Source of the DNA: CAKZSB01 sp964573105
GTDB lineage: Bacteria > Pseudomonadota > Gammaproteobacteria > Granulosicoccales > Granulosicoccaceae
Length of the DNA stretch: 64,000 bases
Reading direction: 5' to 3'
NCBI GenBank assembly: GCA_964573105.1
Contig: CAZNIS010000009.1
Span: 1 to 64,000 of the forward strand
A program made the translations under genes and the position numbers. How positions within the stretch are numbered: position 1 is the first letter of the stretch; each line of letters begins with the position of its first letter. A model generated the notes under the pieces. The model ran no database searches. It saw only the letters and a list, made by a program, of their open reading frames with translations, and had not been told where the DNA came from. Below are positions 27,349 to 35,750 of the stretch, in pieces.

Positions 27349-28853
27349 CTAGTTCAGCGGTACCAGCAACAGTGAATTGTCGTCGATGTCATGCGCATCG
27401 AGCGAATACAAGCCATTGTCCAGCGCCTGCACTTCGGCTGCAGAAAAAGTACCGTAGTCGAAAAAGCGCGCCGGATTACTCGGTCGCTGTGACAGATCGC
27501 GGATCACCGTCTCGCCTCCTGACAGATCACCCTCCAGCAGATGCGCACGAGTCAGCGTGCCAGCACCTTCGGTGTTGTAGGTAATCGCATAGTCGCGAGT
27601 GTTGCGATTGAGATTGACAATTCCGATTGCGCTTGAACCGTCGGCCGCCGTGACCTGACCTTCGGCACGAGTTACCTCAGGCGAGATGATTTGCCTGCGC
27701 AGCACCCCATTGGGTTGCTCATCAGTGGATGCCAGCACGTACAGATTGCCGAGATTGATGTTCTGCAGCAGGATATCGCGCTGTTGTTGCGACAGTACGG
27801 CGGGTATCTCCCAGCGATTGCCACCAACGTGTTCGAGATCCACAGCAACAAAACCATTGGTACCGGATGGCCCCAGCATAATGTCGACCCGGTCTGCATT
27901 GAAATTGCTCAGTTGCACAAATCCGAATGCATCACCCGTGTTCCGATTGAAGACAAGGTCTGCAACGCCACTGGCTACACCCGACGCAGGATTGGTTGTA
28001 TCACCAGCCGGTATGACTTCCGTGGTGTTGAGATCAGTCGCGAAGCCGCCGTCGGCCTGCAATGGCGCAGAACCATCTCCGCCATCGGTACCACCGCCGT
28101 CAGTGCCACCGCCGCCGTCAGTGCTGCCACCATCGACACCACCACCGTCAGTACCACCACCATCGACACCACCGCCGTCGGTGCCACCACCATCAACGCC
28201 ACCACCGTCGGCGCCGCCACCATCGACACCACCACCGTCGGTGCCGCCACCATCAACGCCACCGCCGTCGGTGCCACCACCATCGGCACCACCGCCGTCA
28301 GTACCACCACCATCGGCGCCGCCGCCGTCAGTACCACCACCATCGGCACCACCGCCGTCAACGCCACCACCATCGGCACCGCCGCCGTCAGTACCACCAC
28401 CATCGGCACCACCGCCGTCAACGCCACCACCATNNNNNNNNNNNNNNNNNNNNNNNNNNNNNNNNNNNNNNNNNNNNNNNNNNNNNNNNNNNNNNNNNNN
28501 NNNNNNNNNNNNNNNNNNNNNNNNNNNNNNNNNCCACCACCATCGGCGCCGCCGCCGTCAGTACCACCACCATCGGCACCACCGCCGTCAACGCCACCAC
28601 CATCGGCACCGCCGTCGGTGCCATCAGAATTGATCACAGCATCGTCATCGTCATCCAGGCCCAGCAACACACCGACTAACGCAACGCCGCCAATGACCCC
28701 AAGTGTGCTGCCGGAAACTGGTGCGCCGCCCGCCAATCCATCGTTCGTCGTGCCAAGCTGATCGCCGCCGGAACAACCGCCAATCGCAATCGCGACAGAC
28801 AAGGCCAGCGGAGCCAGGCGGGGTCGCCTGGCAAGTTCAGGTAATTTATCCAT
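27349..28853 (-). CDS. CHRD-domain lipoprotein with (GxDGG)n linker, interrupted by assembly gap
   Basis: The N-terminal part from ATG 28853 has a lipobox signal (SVAIAIGGC), a second hydrophobic stretch (STLGVIGGVALVGVLLGL) and DDDDD, then enters a Gly/Asp-rich pentapeptide array. Beyond 100 N the frame differs from that of the C-terminal part, which continues as GDGSAPLQADGG into two CHRD-like domains (27349 to about 28030) with GFVQLSNFNADRVDIML, GNLYVLASTDEQPNGVLRRQI and a second half ending SLLLVPLN. CHRD is an extracellular beta domain of unclear function. The apparent frameshift is best explained by the arbitrary gap length, so I treat this as one intact gene. Confidence 0.72.
28080..28617 (-). 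repeat. 15-bp coding tandem repeat
   Basis: Variable units of 15 bp (on the plus strand CCACCRCCRTCRRYR) are repeated about 23 times before the gap and about 6 times after it. They encode G-[A/T/V]-D-G-G on the minus strand, a flexible linker between the lipoprotein anchor and the CHRD domains. Units alternate two codon variants, giving a 30-bp higher-order pattern. Length variation by slippage is likely. Confidence 0.85.
28434..28533. other. scaffold gap of 100 N inside the tandem repeat
   Basis: Exactly 100 unknown bases with repeat units on both sides. The round number indicates a placeholder; the true repeat length is unknown and the reading frame across it is not preserved. Confidence 0.95.
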
Positions 28854-29180
28854 AGTCGTGCTCTCGTGTTGAGGGGACCGAGTAATCTCGTCGGCAAAAC
28901 AGTGGGCGGGACGCAGGCCACGGCCAGGTCACTGGCCGATTAGTTTGTGCGATTGACGACCCGGCACCAGCGGATTCGAAACTACTACCGTTTTCACCTG
29001 CCGGAATCGTTGAGTTGTTGCATACCCGCACCACTACAGGATTCCATTCTAACTACGGAAACAGCGATTTCTGTAAACAATTCCCACTCTGACACCAATC
29101 TTGACTATTATTTTTTCATACTTTCACTTTAAGTACATTTAGTTTCATATTTGATACAACTTTTATTGACCTTGCATCGC
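28854..29180. other. 327-base intergenic region
   Basis: This region lies upstream of the CHRD lipoprotein gene and downstream of the selenoprotein-like gene, both on the minus strand. From about 29040 to 29165 it is strongly A+T-rich, suited to a promoter for the lipoprotein gene, but I could not single out one -35/-10 pair. No gene is supported. Confidence 0.45.
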
Positions 29181-30293
29181 TTACTCCAGGTCATGATGAC
29201 GAAACTGGTCAATACCGAGCGACGCTCTCAGGTCTGCTGTCGGGTCTTCAGCATGGCCAAGACCAATCCCCGTTCCATTGGCAATGCGCACCATGCGTTG
29301 AAAATTCGAGGCGACACCTGCCGCTTCGATCATCTGCGCGACACTGGCGACGGCCAGCAATTGCGTTCGCGCGTGCTCAATGCGTATGGGATCTCGACGA
29401 ACGATCGCCTCAGCAAAGGCAATCAGCTCGGCGCCAGCGGCAATGCCACTGTCGACTCCACCTTGCATAAGCGCATTCAAATCAACCGACTCATTACGAC
29501 TCTCGCTGCTCACACGGAGCATCTGGGCATGAGAGCTGGTTCAGTAAAAGCACGCGTTGAGTGCTGAGGTGCGACCGGCGACCAACTCCATTTGCGTTCT
29601 GCTCAACTCACGCTCGCCGGCATAGCCTGGCTTGCGCACGTCGGCCATTGCCAGATAGTGCGCTTCGGACAGATCTTTCAGGCTGCGAACTTCTTCCGGC
29701 ACCAGGCTTAGCGCGCGAACGACATTGCCGGTGGCGTTGGCAACCCACAAGTCTGCCTCGGGTGTATCGCGATTGTCCTCGTGGACCATCGGCACCCAGG
29801 CATCATCCGGTCCGGCAGTGGCCGGTCGATAGTGATCCGGTGCACCTGTGCCGGCATCCGGCAGCACTCTTTCATTCACCCCCATTGCGGTGGCAAAACT
29901 GTCAATGCTGACAATTGCCACAACGGTACCGAGCAGCTCGATGTAGTGACCCTCCCCCAAACCCTGATCCAGCAAGCCCTGGTACCAGCGTCGGCTCAGT
30001 CGGGATGAATCCGTGACGATGCGATGAATGGCATCGATCGCAAAGTCTGGCAGGGTTGTGACTGTGCTGTGCTCGCCAGTGACTGCAAACGGCGATAGTG
30101 CCTGAACGCATTGTTTGCAATGTTCACAGTGCCAGGCGGCGCGGACCTCGCGTGCGATGGCTATTCGTTCAGCACTGCTCCACCAGCTGCCAGCGCTCTG
30201 CAAACGCGCCCAGTAACGCGCGTGCGCGAGGGTGTATCGTTCGGGGATCGGCCACGGTACATCGCCGTAGTCGAGTGGGGGTGATGCGACCAT
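29181..30293 (-). CDS. AhpD/carboxymuconolactone decarboxylase-like protein, probable selenoprotein (in-frame UGA as Sec251)
   Basis: The frame runs 370 residues if the TGA at 29541-29543 is read as selenocysteine. AhpD-fold peroxidase-like enzymes have Glu, 12 residues, Cys-x-x-Cys, 3 residues, His; here this is E236 ... C248-F-Y-UGA251-T-S-S-H255. The UGA thus falls exactly on the nucleophilic second Cys. After it the sequence continues in frame as TSSHAQMLRVSSESRNE for 119 residues of good coding sequence ending at 29181, including a second helical half (GAELIAFAEAIVRRD, LLAVASVAQMIEAAGVASNF). A hairpin that fits bacterial SECIS rules follows the UGA. An N-terminal CEHCKQC cluster is unusual. 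It is last in an operon, 14 bases after the phosphoribosyltransferase gene. The alternative is a nonsense mutation or a base error. Confidence 0.75.
29499..29543 (-). promoter_or_regulatory. putative bacterial SECIS element downstream of the UGA
   Basis: On the minus strand, 19 bases after the UGA (29541-29543), TGCTC (29521-29517) pairs with GAGCA (29511-29507) around the loop CGTGT. An outer stem GCTCTC (29536-29531) pairs with GAGAGT (29504-29499, last pair G-U). The apical loop begins 25 bases after the UGA and has G in its second position. Both fit the bacterial SECIS consensus as I recall it (loop 16-37 bases away, a G among its first two bases, upper stem of at least 4 bp). Confidence 0.65.
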
Positions 30294-30307
30294 TGTTTGC
30301 TCCTGCG

Positions 30308-30955
30308 TCAGGTAGCTTGTCTGCGGGGAAATGCCATTTCCGGCCGATAGCTTGCAAAACTATCGAGCGTTTGCCGATTGGCCTGCTCTTGCCAGCTGCT
30401 GCCAGGCACCACAGCTGAGATACAGGGATATCGTTGGCGATACTCGTCGGTGCGAGGATTTTGCTCAAACACAATTGCGCACAGTCCAGCGACAACGCCC
30501 TGCTGTCGCTCGACCAGTCTGATCGCACCATCCATTGTGCCGCCAGTCTCGACCCATTGATCGACCAGCAGCACTCGCGTGCCGGGTGCAAACGCCGGCT
30601 GACGCATTTCCATATCCTGAGTGCGACCGGAATAGTTGGTGAAAGAGACAGAATCGGTATCCACGCACAGCTTGCCGGCTTTGCGGATCGGCAGAAAGCC
30701 GCGCTCAAGGCGGGCGCCGATCGCGGCACCCAGCACAAACCCCATCGCGTCCAGACCGGCAACCACATCGATTGCCGACGGATCCAGGTCGGCACACAGA
30801 TCATCGAGCAGATCGTTGAAGGCGGCGCCGTTGATATAAATGGATGTGGGGTCCAGCCAGGCAAACCGGGCACCTTTGGTGTTCGGTGCCATTAGCGACA
30901 GATACCAGCGGTCGTCGCGTGGCCCCTTGTCAGCCGGTCGAGCGGATTCAGCCAT
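30308..30955 (-). CDS. type I phosphoribosyltransferase, adenine PRTase-like
   Basis: The 215-residue protein has the PRTase core: DVVAGLDAMGFVLGAAIGARL (the PPi loop region), RKAGKLCVDTD, the PRPP-binding loop VLLVDQWVETGGTMDGAIRL (about 127-146), and a C-terminal hood. The DQ-x-E-TGGT version of the usual DD-x-x-TGGT, with Gln for the second acidic residue, is atypical. It transfers ribose-5-phosphate from PRPP to a base, probably a purine or an analogue. ATG 30955 overlaps the end of the BtpA-like gene, and the selenoprotein-like gene follows 14 bases later, so all three are cotranscribed. Confidence 0.8.
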   Translation of the reverse strand: MAESARPADKGPRDDRWYLSLMAPNTKGARFAWLDPTSIYINGAAFNDLLDDLCADLDPSAIDVVAGLDAMGFVLGAAIGARLERGFLPIRKAGKLCVDTDSVSFTNYSGRTQDMEMRQPAFAPGTRVLLVDQWVETGGTMDGAIRLVERQQGVVAGLCAIVFEQNPRTDEYRQRYPCISAVVPGSSWQEQANRQTLDSFASYRPEMAFPRRQAT

Positions 30956-31703
30956 GGGTTGCTCCGTATTCACGACAAATTTGTACCAGCGCACGAAGTT
31001 TTTCAGCGTCGATGTTGTAGAAGTCGTCGCTGCGATTAATGCCGGTGGCGACCAGAAACGCATCGACCATCGGCGCATAGCGCCCCGCATTCTCGGGCGT
31101 GATGCCCGAGGCAACCGCCAGTGCCGTATCGCCGCAGACCTCGCGGAACACGGCAATCTTATCCAGTTCTGCCGCATTGCCGGTGGCCGTGCCCGAGGTC
31201 GTAACGACATCCATCCATTGGCTGGCGATGGCCGCTGCACGCGGGTAGTCAGCCTGCGCCACCGCGCGCTGCTTTTTAAACGCGGTGCCACCAAAATAGA
31301 GTCCCGGCCAGTGTGCGGCAGAACGTTGCGCACTGGCGCGACTGGCCTCTGGCTGTCGGTCGGTCGGTTGCGACTCATCTATACGCGCGTCATCTGCCCA
31401 GTAGCCGTCTATCGCCACGCCGTCTCGCTGCAAGTCGGCGATCGTCGGCATGGCGTCGGCCAGTGGTACGCCGAGAAAATTTACCCCGAGCCAAAGCGAC
31501 GGGTAGCTTGAGCGGAGGTGGCGAATGATCGGCAAAAAAGGCTCGACCGCAAAATCGTGATTGATCAAAAAGATGCCGTGCGCACCGCACTCGATGGCGA
31601 GCGCAGCATTGCGCTCGGCCTGCCTGTCGTCAAGCACGTGTATAACCGGCAGCACAGCCGGGCCGACACTGCGAAAGGCCTTGTGAAAGTCGAGTCTGTT
31701 CAT
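30948..31703 (-). CDS. BtpA/SgcQ-like TIM-barrel protein
   Basis: The 251-residue protein fits a (beta/alpha)8 barrel of the BtpA family: AALAIECGAHGIFLINHD, LWLGVNFLG, ADDARID, DVVTTSGTATGNAAELDKI and ALAVASGITPENAGRYAPMVDAFLVATGI, the last two being the phosphate-binding strands. The family is linked to photosystem I biogenesis in cyanobacteria and to sugar gene clusters in enterics, with no proven reaction. ATG 31703 follows GGGAACAG; an upstream ATG (31730) is less likely. It is the first gene of the three-gene operon, with 179 bases to the divergent transporter. Confidence 0.75.
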   Translation of the reverse strand: MNRLDFHKAFRSVGPAVLPVIHVLDDRQAERNAALAIECGAHGIFLINHDFAVEPFLPIIRHLRSSYPSLWLGVNFLGVPLADAMPTIADLQRDGVAIDGYWADDARIDESQPTDRQPEASRASAQRSAAHWPGLYFGGTAFKKQRAVAQADYPRAAAIASQWMDVVTTSGTATGNAAELDKIAVFREVCGDTALAVASGITPENAGRYAPMVDAFLVATGINRSDDFYNIDAEKLRALVQICREYGATHG

Positions 31704-31882
31704 TCTGTTCCCGGTTGGCAGTGTACGCATGGGCGACCCGAATCTGACCAGGCCTGATTTGCCGCTTGTGCGGACACCGACTTCGGGTAAGAATATTACA
31801 CGCCGTCCACACTAACAACGCACGTCGCCAGAGGCTGCGACGGCAAGTGCACGCGACCACCACTCACGCACCGGAGAACCGC

Positions 31883-33034
31883 ATGAAAAAAATCCCAGGC
31901 CCAACTACCGTTAACAATGGCCGCAGAGGCATCCTTAAAGCGGGTGCCGCACTCGGTGTGTCCACCATCGTGGGGGCCCCGTACATCCGGCCAGCTCATG
32001 CGGCCCCGACCGAAATCAACATGCTGGCGTGGTATGGCCACGGCGAGCCGGATATGGTCGGCGCATTTGAAGAGGCCAACAACGTCAAGTTCAAGCCCAA
32101 GTACTACGCCGGCGGCGACAACATGCTCGCGCTGATCGCCCAGTCACCGCCCGGCACCTACGACCTGATTCTGTCAGACGCGGAGTTCGTGCAACAGCTC
32201 AACGCGGCCGGCTACATCGAGGAGCTGAATGCCGGCGACTACGATTTCGACGATTTCGTCTTTGCCGACTTCCAGAACTTCCCCGGCCACTGGACCGACG
32301 ACAAACTCTGGTCGGTCATGGTCCGCTACGGTCACCTGGGTGTGTCGTACAACACCGAGCGCGTATCGGCTGAAGAGGCACAGAGCTACAAGGTGTTCTG
32401 GAAACCGGAACTCGAAGGCAAAGTCGGCCACTTCGACTGGCACCTGCCAAGCCTTGGCCAACTCAGCCTGTACGGCGGCAACAACTCGCCCTCCCCGTTC
32501 GACATCGACGAAGGCGCGTGGACGAAATTGCAGGACGTCACGCTGTCACTTCGTTCCCAGGTGGGCGGCTTCTTCGACTACGGTGGCACCTTTGCCTCAC
32601 TGAAGAACGGCGAGATGTCGGCGATGTGTGGCATCGGCGACTGGATCACCGGCGTATTGGAGCGCGATGGCGCACCGGTTGCGAGTGTGGTGCCAAAAGA
32701 AGGCGGTATTCAGTGGACCGAATCCTATTCCATCGGCAAAGGCAGCGAGAAAGCCGATATCGTTAAAAAATTCATTCAGCACATGCTCACCCCCGAGGGA
32801 CAGGCGACCTCGGCACAAATGGTGGCCTATCCCGGTTTCTGCGTAACCAATGCCGGTATGAAAAAGCTCCAGGAAGTCAACATGGCCGAGGCCCAGCGCA
32901 CAGGCCAGGTCGACGGTGCGGCCAACAATCCGGTCAGCCTGATCAAGGATGGACGCATTCACTATCGCGATATCCCCAAGCAACAGTCGCTGGAAGACTG
33001 GAACGATTTCTGGTCAGAGTACAAGGACGCCTGA
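31883..33034 (+). CDS. spermidine/putrescine-type ABC transporter substrate-binding protein
   Basis: The 383-residue protein has a Tat-like signal (NNGRRGILKAG, then hydrophobic, cleavage after PAHA near residue 41). The mature two-lobed binding protein follows (EINMLAWYGHGEPDMVGAFEEANNVKF, YDLILSDAEFVQQL, LWSVMVRYGHLGVSYNTE, GIGDWITGVLERDGAPV, SEKADIVKKFIQHMLTPEGQ). It captures a small cationic or similar ligand in the periplasm; polyamine is the family default but not proven. ATG 31883 is preceded by CCGGAGAACC. It starts a four-gene transporter operon divergent from the selenoprotein operon. Confidence 0.87.
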   Translation: MKKIPGPTTVNNGRRGILKAGAALGVSTIVGAPYIRPAHAAPTEINMLAWYGHGEPDMVGAFEEANNVKFKPKYYAGGDNMLALIAQSPPGTYDLILSDAEFVQQLNAAGYIEELNAGDYDFDDFVFADFQNFPGHWTDDKLWSVMVRYGHLGVSYNTERVSAEEAQSYKVFWKPELEGKVGHFDWHLPSLGQLSLYGGNNSPSPFDIDEGAWTKLQDVTLSLRSQVGGFFDYGGTFASLKNGEMSAMCGIGDWITGVLERDGAPVASVVPKEGGIQWTESYSIGKGSEKADIVKKFIQHMLTPEGQATSAQMVAYPGFCVTNAGMKKLQEVNMAEAQRTGQVDGAANNPVSLIKDGRIHYRDIPKQQSLEDWNDFWSEYKDA

Positions 33035-33107
33035 TCATCCCTGCCTCGAGTGGCGGCGGGTCATCCGCCGCCACGCTCTGTAGAACCCAATCCCCTCCCC
33101 GCTCCTG

Positions 33108-33842
33108 ATGCCTGCAACCGAAGGTCGCACCAGCAGACTGTACGCCCATCTATGGCGCTGGCCGATGCCGATTTGGCAGCTGCTGTTCTTTTTGGTGCCA
33201 CTGTGCTTTATGGTGCTGATGAGCTTTTGGCTGGTTAAAAACTATCGGATGGAACCGGCTTTTGTCACCAAAAACTGGGACAAAATGTTCTCCCGCGGTT
33301 ATTTCTGGAGCGCCTACTGGCGCACCCTGGGACTTGCCGGACTCACCACCCTGATCGCGACGGTGTTGTCATTCCCCGCCGCCTACGCGCTGTCGTTCAA
33401 GGTCAGCGCCACGGTGCGGCGCTGGGTCATCTTTTTACTGATCATTCCATTTTTCACGAGCTTTCTCGTGCGCATCTACGCCTGGCAAGTGATACTGGCG
33501 GAAAGCGGTGTAATCAATGCCGGCCTGGGCACTCTCGGCATTGGCCCCTTTACCATGCTGAACACCGCATTCGGCACCATAGTTGGCTACCTGACGCTTA
33601 CCCTGCCACTGGTGGTGATACTGCAGACCATGTCGATGAGTCAGGTCGATCGCTCACTGATCGAGGCGGCCTGGAATCTGGGTTGCAGTCGAACCAAAAC
33701 CATCGCCACCGTGATTATGCCNNNNNNNNNNNNNNNNNNNNNNNNNNNNNNNNNNNNNNNNNNNNNNNNNNNNNNNNNNNNNNNNNNNNNNNNNNNNNNN
33801 NNNNNNNNNNNNNNNNNNNNNAGCCGGGTCAGACGCACATGA
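33108..33842 (+). CDS. ABC transporter permease, PotB-like, interrupted by assembly gap
   Basis: Residues 1-205 show helices at about 20-45, 75-100, 105-135, 140-165 and the cytoplasmic EAA loop (LIEAAWNLGCSRTKTIATVIMP) that docks the ATPase. The sequence then enters 100 N, and only the last six codons (SRVRRT) appear after the gap, with TGA overlapping the potC-like ATG as ATGA. PotB proteins need roughly 70-80 residues after the EAA loop, so the real gap is likely longer than 100 bases. The first helix is preceded by about 25 cytosolic residues. Confidence 0.82.
   Translation: MPATEGRTSRLYAHLWRWPMPIWQLLFFLVPLCFMVLMSFWLVKNYRMEPAFVTKNWDKMFSRGYFWSAYWRTLGLAGLTTLIATVLSFPAAYALSFKVSATVRRWVIFLLIIPFFTSFLVRIYAWQVILAESGVINAGLGTLGIGPFTMLNTAFGTIVGYLTLTLPLVVILQTMSMSQVDRSLIEAAWNLGCSRTKTIATVIMXXXXXXXXXXXXXXXXXXXXXXXXXXXXXXXXXXSRVRRT
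33722..33821. other. scaffold gap of 100 N inside the permease gene
   Basis: A run of exactly 100 unknown bases removes the last helices of the PotB-like permease. The length is a placeholder. Confidence 0.95.
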
Positions 33843-34642
33843 AAAGCGCCACCCTGAGCACCTGGATTTTGCGTGCGTATATCGCAATCGTACTGTTGTT
33901 TGTGTTTGCACCATTGCTGGCTAGCCTGGTGTTTTCTTTTAACTCGGACCGATTCCCCAGCCTGCCACTGGGTGAGTTCACCACCCACTGGTACCAGGCG
34001 GTGTGGAACAACGATGCCGTGCCCGAGGCATTGCGCAACAGCGTGATCGTGAGTTTGTCCAGCGCGTTGCTGGGCACCTTTATCGGTTTTTGCACCGCCT
34101 ACACGGATTATCGCTATCAGTTTCGCGGCAAGTCACTGTATCTGGGGCTGGCACTGCTGCCACCGACGATACCGTTGGTAATCATGGGGCTTGCCATGCT
34201 CGCCTGGCTGTCACGCGCCGGATTGTCCGGCACACTGTTCGCGATCATCATTGCGCATACCGTTTTGTGCGCACCGTTTGCCATGGCACTGATCCGTCTG
34301 CGCCTGCAGCAAATAGACCCAAACCTTGAGGCCGCGGCGTGGAATCTCGGCGCATCCGAGTGGCGCACCATGCGCAGCGTCATCCTGCCGTTCACCCGTC
34401 CCTCAATCATTGCTGCACTGTGCCTGACTGCAGCTGTCTCGTTCGATGAATTTGCCGTCGCCTGGTTTGTCAGTGGCTTGAACAAAACCGTGCCGGTAGT
34501 GATTCTTGAAATTTTGCAGGGCAACGTCGATCCGCAGATCAATGCGATCGGCACATTTGTATTTTTGGTGTCGATTACGCTCGTGGTCATCACCCAGCTC
34601 ATCGTGATGAAACAGAACAAGAGGCATCGACATGGCCGATGA
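33839..34642 (+). CDS. ABC transporter permease, PotC-like
   Basis: The 267-residue inner-membrane protein has six helices and an EAA loop (NLEAAAWNLGASEWRTMRSVILPFTRP, about 160-186). It has PotC features such as FSFNSDRFPSLPLGEFTTHWY after the first helix and DEFAVAWFVSG near the end. It pairs with the preceding permease to form the channel. ATG 33839 overlaps the preceding stop, and its own end overlaps the ATPase start by 11 bases. Confidence 0.88.
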   Translation: MKSATLSTWILRAYIAIVLLFVFAPLLASLVFSFNSDRFPSLPLGEFTTHWYQAVWNNDAVPEALRNSVIVSLSSALLGTFIGFCTAYTDYRYQFRGKSLYLGLALLPPTIPLVIMGLAMLAWLSRAGLSGTLFAIIIAHTVLCAPFAMALIRLRLQQIDPNLEAAAWNLGASEWRTMRSVILPFTRPSIIAALCLTAAVSFDEFAVAWFVSGLNKTVPVVILEILQGNVDPQINAIGTFVFLVSITLVVITQLIVMKQNKRHRHGR

Positions 34643-35750
34643 TCTGGTCGTATTCGACGGCGTCGAAAAACACTTTGGCGCCTTTACCGCGGTGCGATCA
34701 CTCGACCTGTCTATTCAATCGGGCGAGTTCGTCGCGCTGATGGGGCCATCGGGCTGTGGTAAAACCACCACCCTGCGCATGCTAGCAGGCCTGGATACGC
34801 CCAGTGCCGGCGAGATTCGACTCAACGGCGAACGCATCAACGAACTGCCGGCCCATCACCGGCAGACGCCGATGGTCTGGCAGTCGCTGGCGCTTTTTCC
34901 GTTTTTGAATGTGCGGGAAAACGTCGAGTTTGGCCTGAAGATGCAAAACGTCGATCCGGCGATGCGCAAAAGCCGCGCGATGGACTGGCTCGATCGCATG
35001 GAGATCGTGCAATTTGCCGATCGCCATATCGATCAACTATCCGGCGGCCAGCGACAGCGCGTGGCGCTGGCCCGAGCGCTCGTCACCGAGCCATCAATTC
35101 TGTTGCTCGATGAACCCCTGTCTGCACTGGATGCGAATCTGGTGATACGGATGCAAGGGGTACTAACGCGGCTGCAGCGATCGCTCGGGATTACGTTTAT
35201 CTACGTCACCCATTCACAATCCGAAGCCTTTGCGATGGCCGATCGGGTCGTCATCATGAATGAGGGCGAGATCGCCCAGGTTGGCAGCTCGCGCGATATC
35301 TATCGCAATCCGGCCAACCAGTTTGTCGCTGAGTTTGTCGGTCGCAACAATATTATCAGTGGAACCGTGCACGCGGCTGCTGGCGACATTGGACAGCATG
35401 GCGAAACGGTGCCGACGGGCTGTATCGAAATCAGTGCTGACGCCGGCGTGTTTCAGGTCAGCTGCGGCAGCGGCGAGCCCGCTAAAGGCAGCGCGGCAAC
35501 CTTTGTCGTCGGCGCTGATCTGGCCTCGGTCACTACAGCGGAGCCCGCCGATGGCAACAAGCTGCAGGCAACCGTTATTTCAGAGGAATTCGTCGGTGCG
35601 GTAGTGACACTCTTTCTGGAGACTGCAGACGCGGTTGAATTCAAAGTACAGTTACAACAGCGCGAATTGGACAAACTCGCTGTGGAAGCAGGCAGCAGCC
35701 TGTGGGTGAGCTGGGATACGTCGAGCGCGCATCTCATCGAGCAGCGTTAA
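34632..35750 (+). CDS. ABC transporter ATP-binding protein, PotA-like
   Basis: The 372-residue ATPase energises the transporter: Walker A GPSGCGKTT (about 37-45), Q-loop in MVWQSLALFPFLNV, signature LSGGQRQRVALARAL, Walker B ILLLDEPLSALD, H-loop YVTHSQSEA, then a C-terminal TOBE-like regulatory region (about 235-372). The organisation matches CUT1/polyamine importers. It ends the operon and overlaps by 4 bases the end of a convergent small membrane protein gene. Confidence 0.92.
   Translation: MADDLVVFDGVEKHFGAFTAVRSLDLSIQSGEFVALMGPSGCGKTTTLRMLAGLDTPSAGEIRLNGERINELPAHHRQTPMVWQSLALFPFLNVRENVEFGLKMQNVDPAMRKSRAMDWLDRMEIVQFADRHIDQLSGGQRQRVALARALVTEPSILLLDEPLSALDANLVIRMQGVLTRLQRSLGITFIYVTHSQSEAFAMADRVVIMNEGEIAQVGSSRDIYRNPANQFVAEFVGRNNIISGTVHAAAGDIGQHGETVPTGCIEISADAGVFQVSCGSGEPAKGSAATFVVGADLASVTTAEPADGNKLQATVISEEFVGAVVTLFLETADAVEFKVQLQQRELDKLAVEAGSSLWVSWDTSSAHLIEQR

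Noticed and set aside
28080..28617. CRISPR-like repeat array
   Set aside because: The 15-bp units are contiguous with no unique spacers and encode GxDGG in frame with a lipoprotein.
29181..30293. Reading the AhpD-like gene as a pseudogene split into two proteins
   Set aside because: The only lesion is one TGA at the exact catalytic Cys column; both halves keep frame and normal composition, and a SECIS-like hairpin follows. It remains the alternative if Sec machinery is missing.
30169..30873. Minus-strand frame overlapping the phosphoribosyltransferase gene
   Set aside because: Out-of-frame shadow rich in Arg, Trp and Ser; the overlapping frame carries the PRTase motifs.
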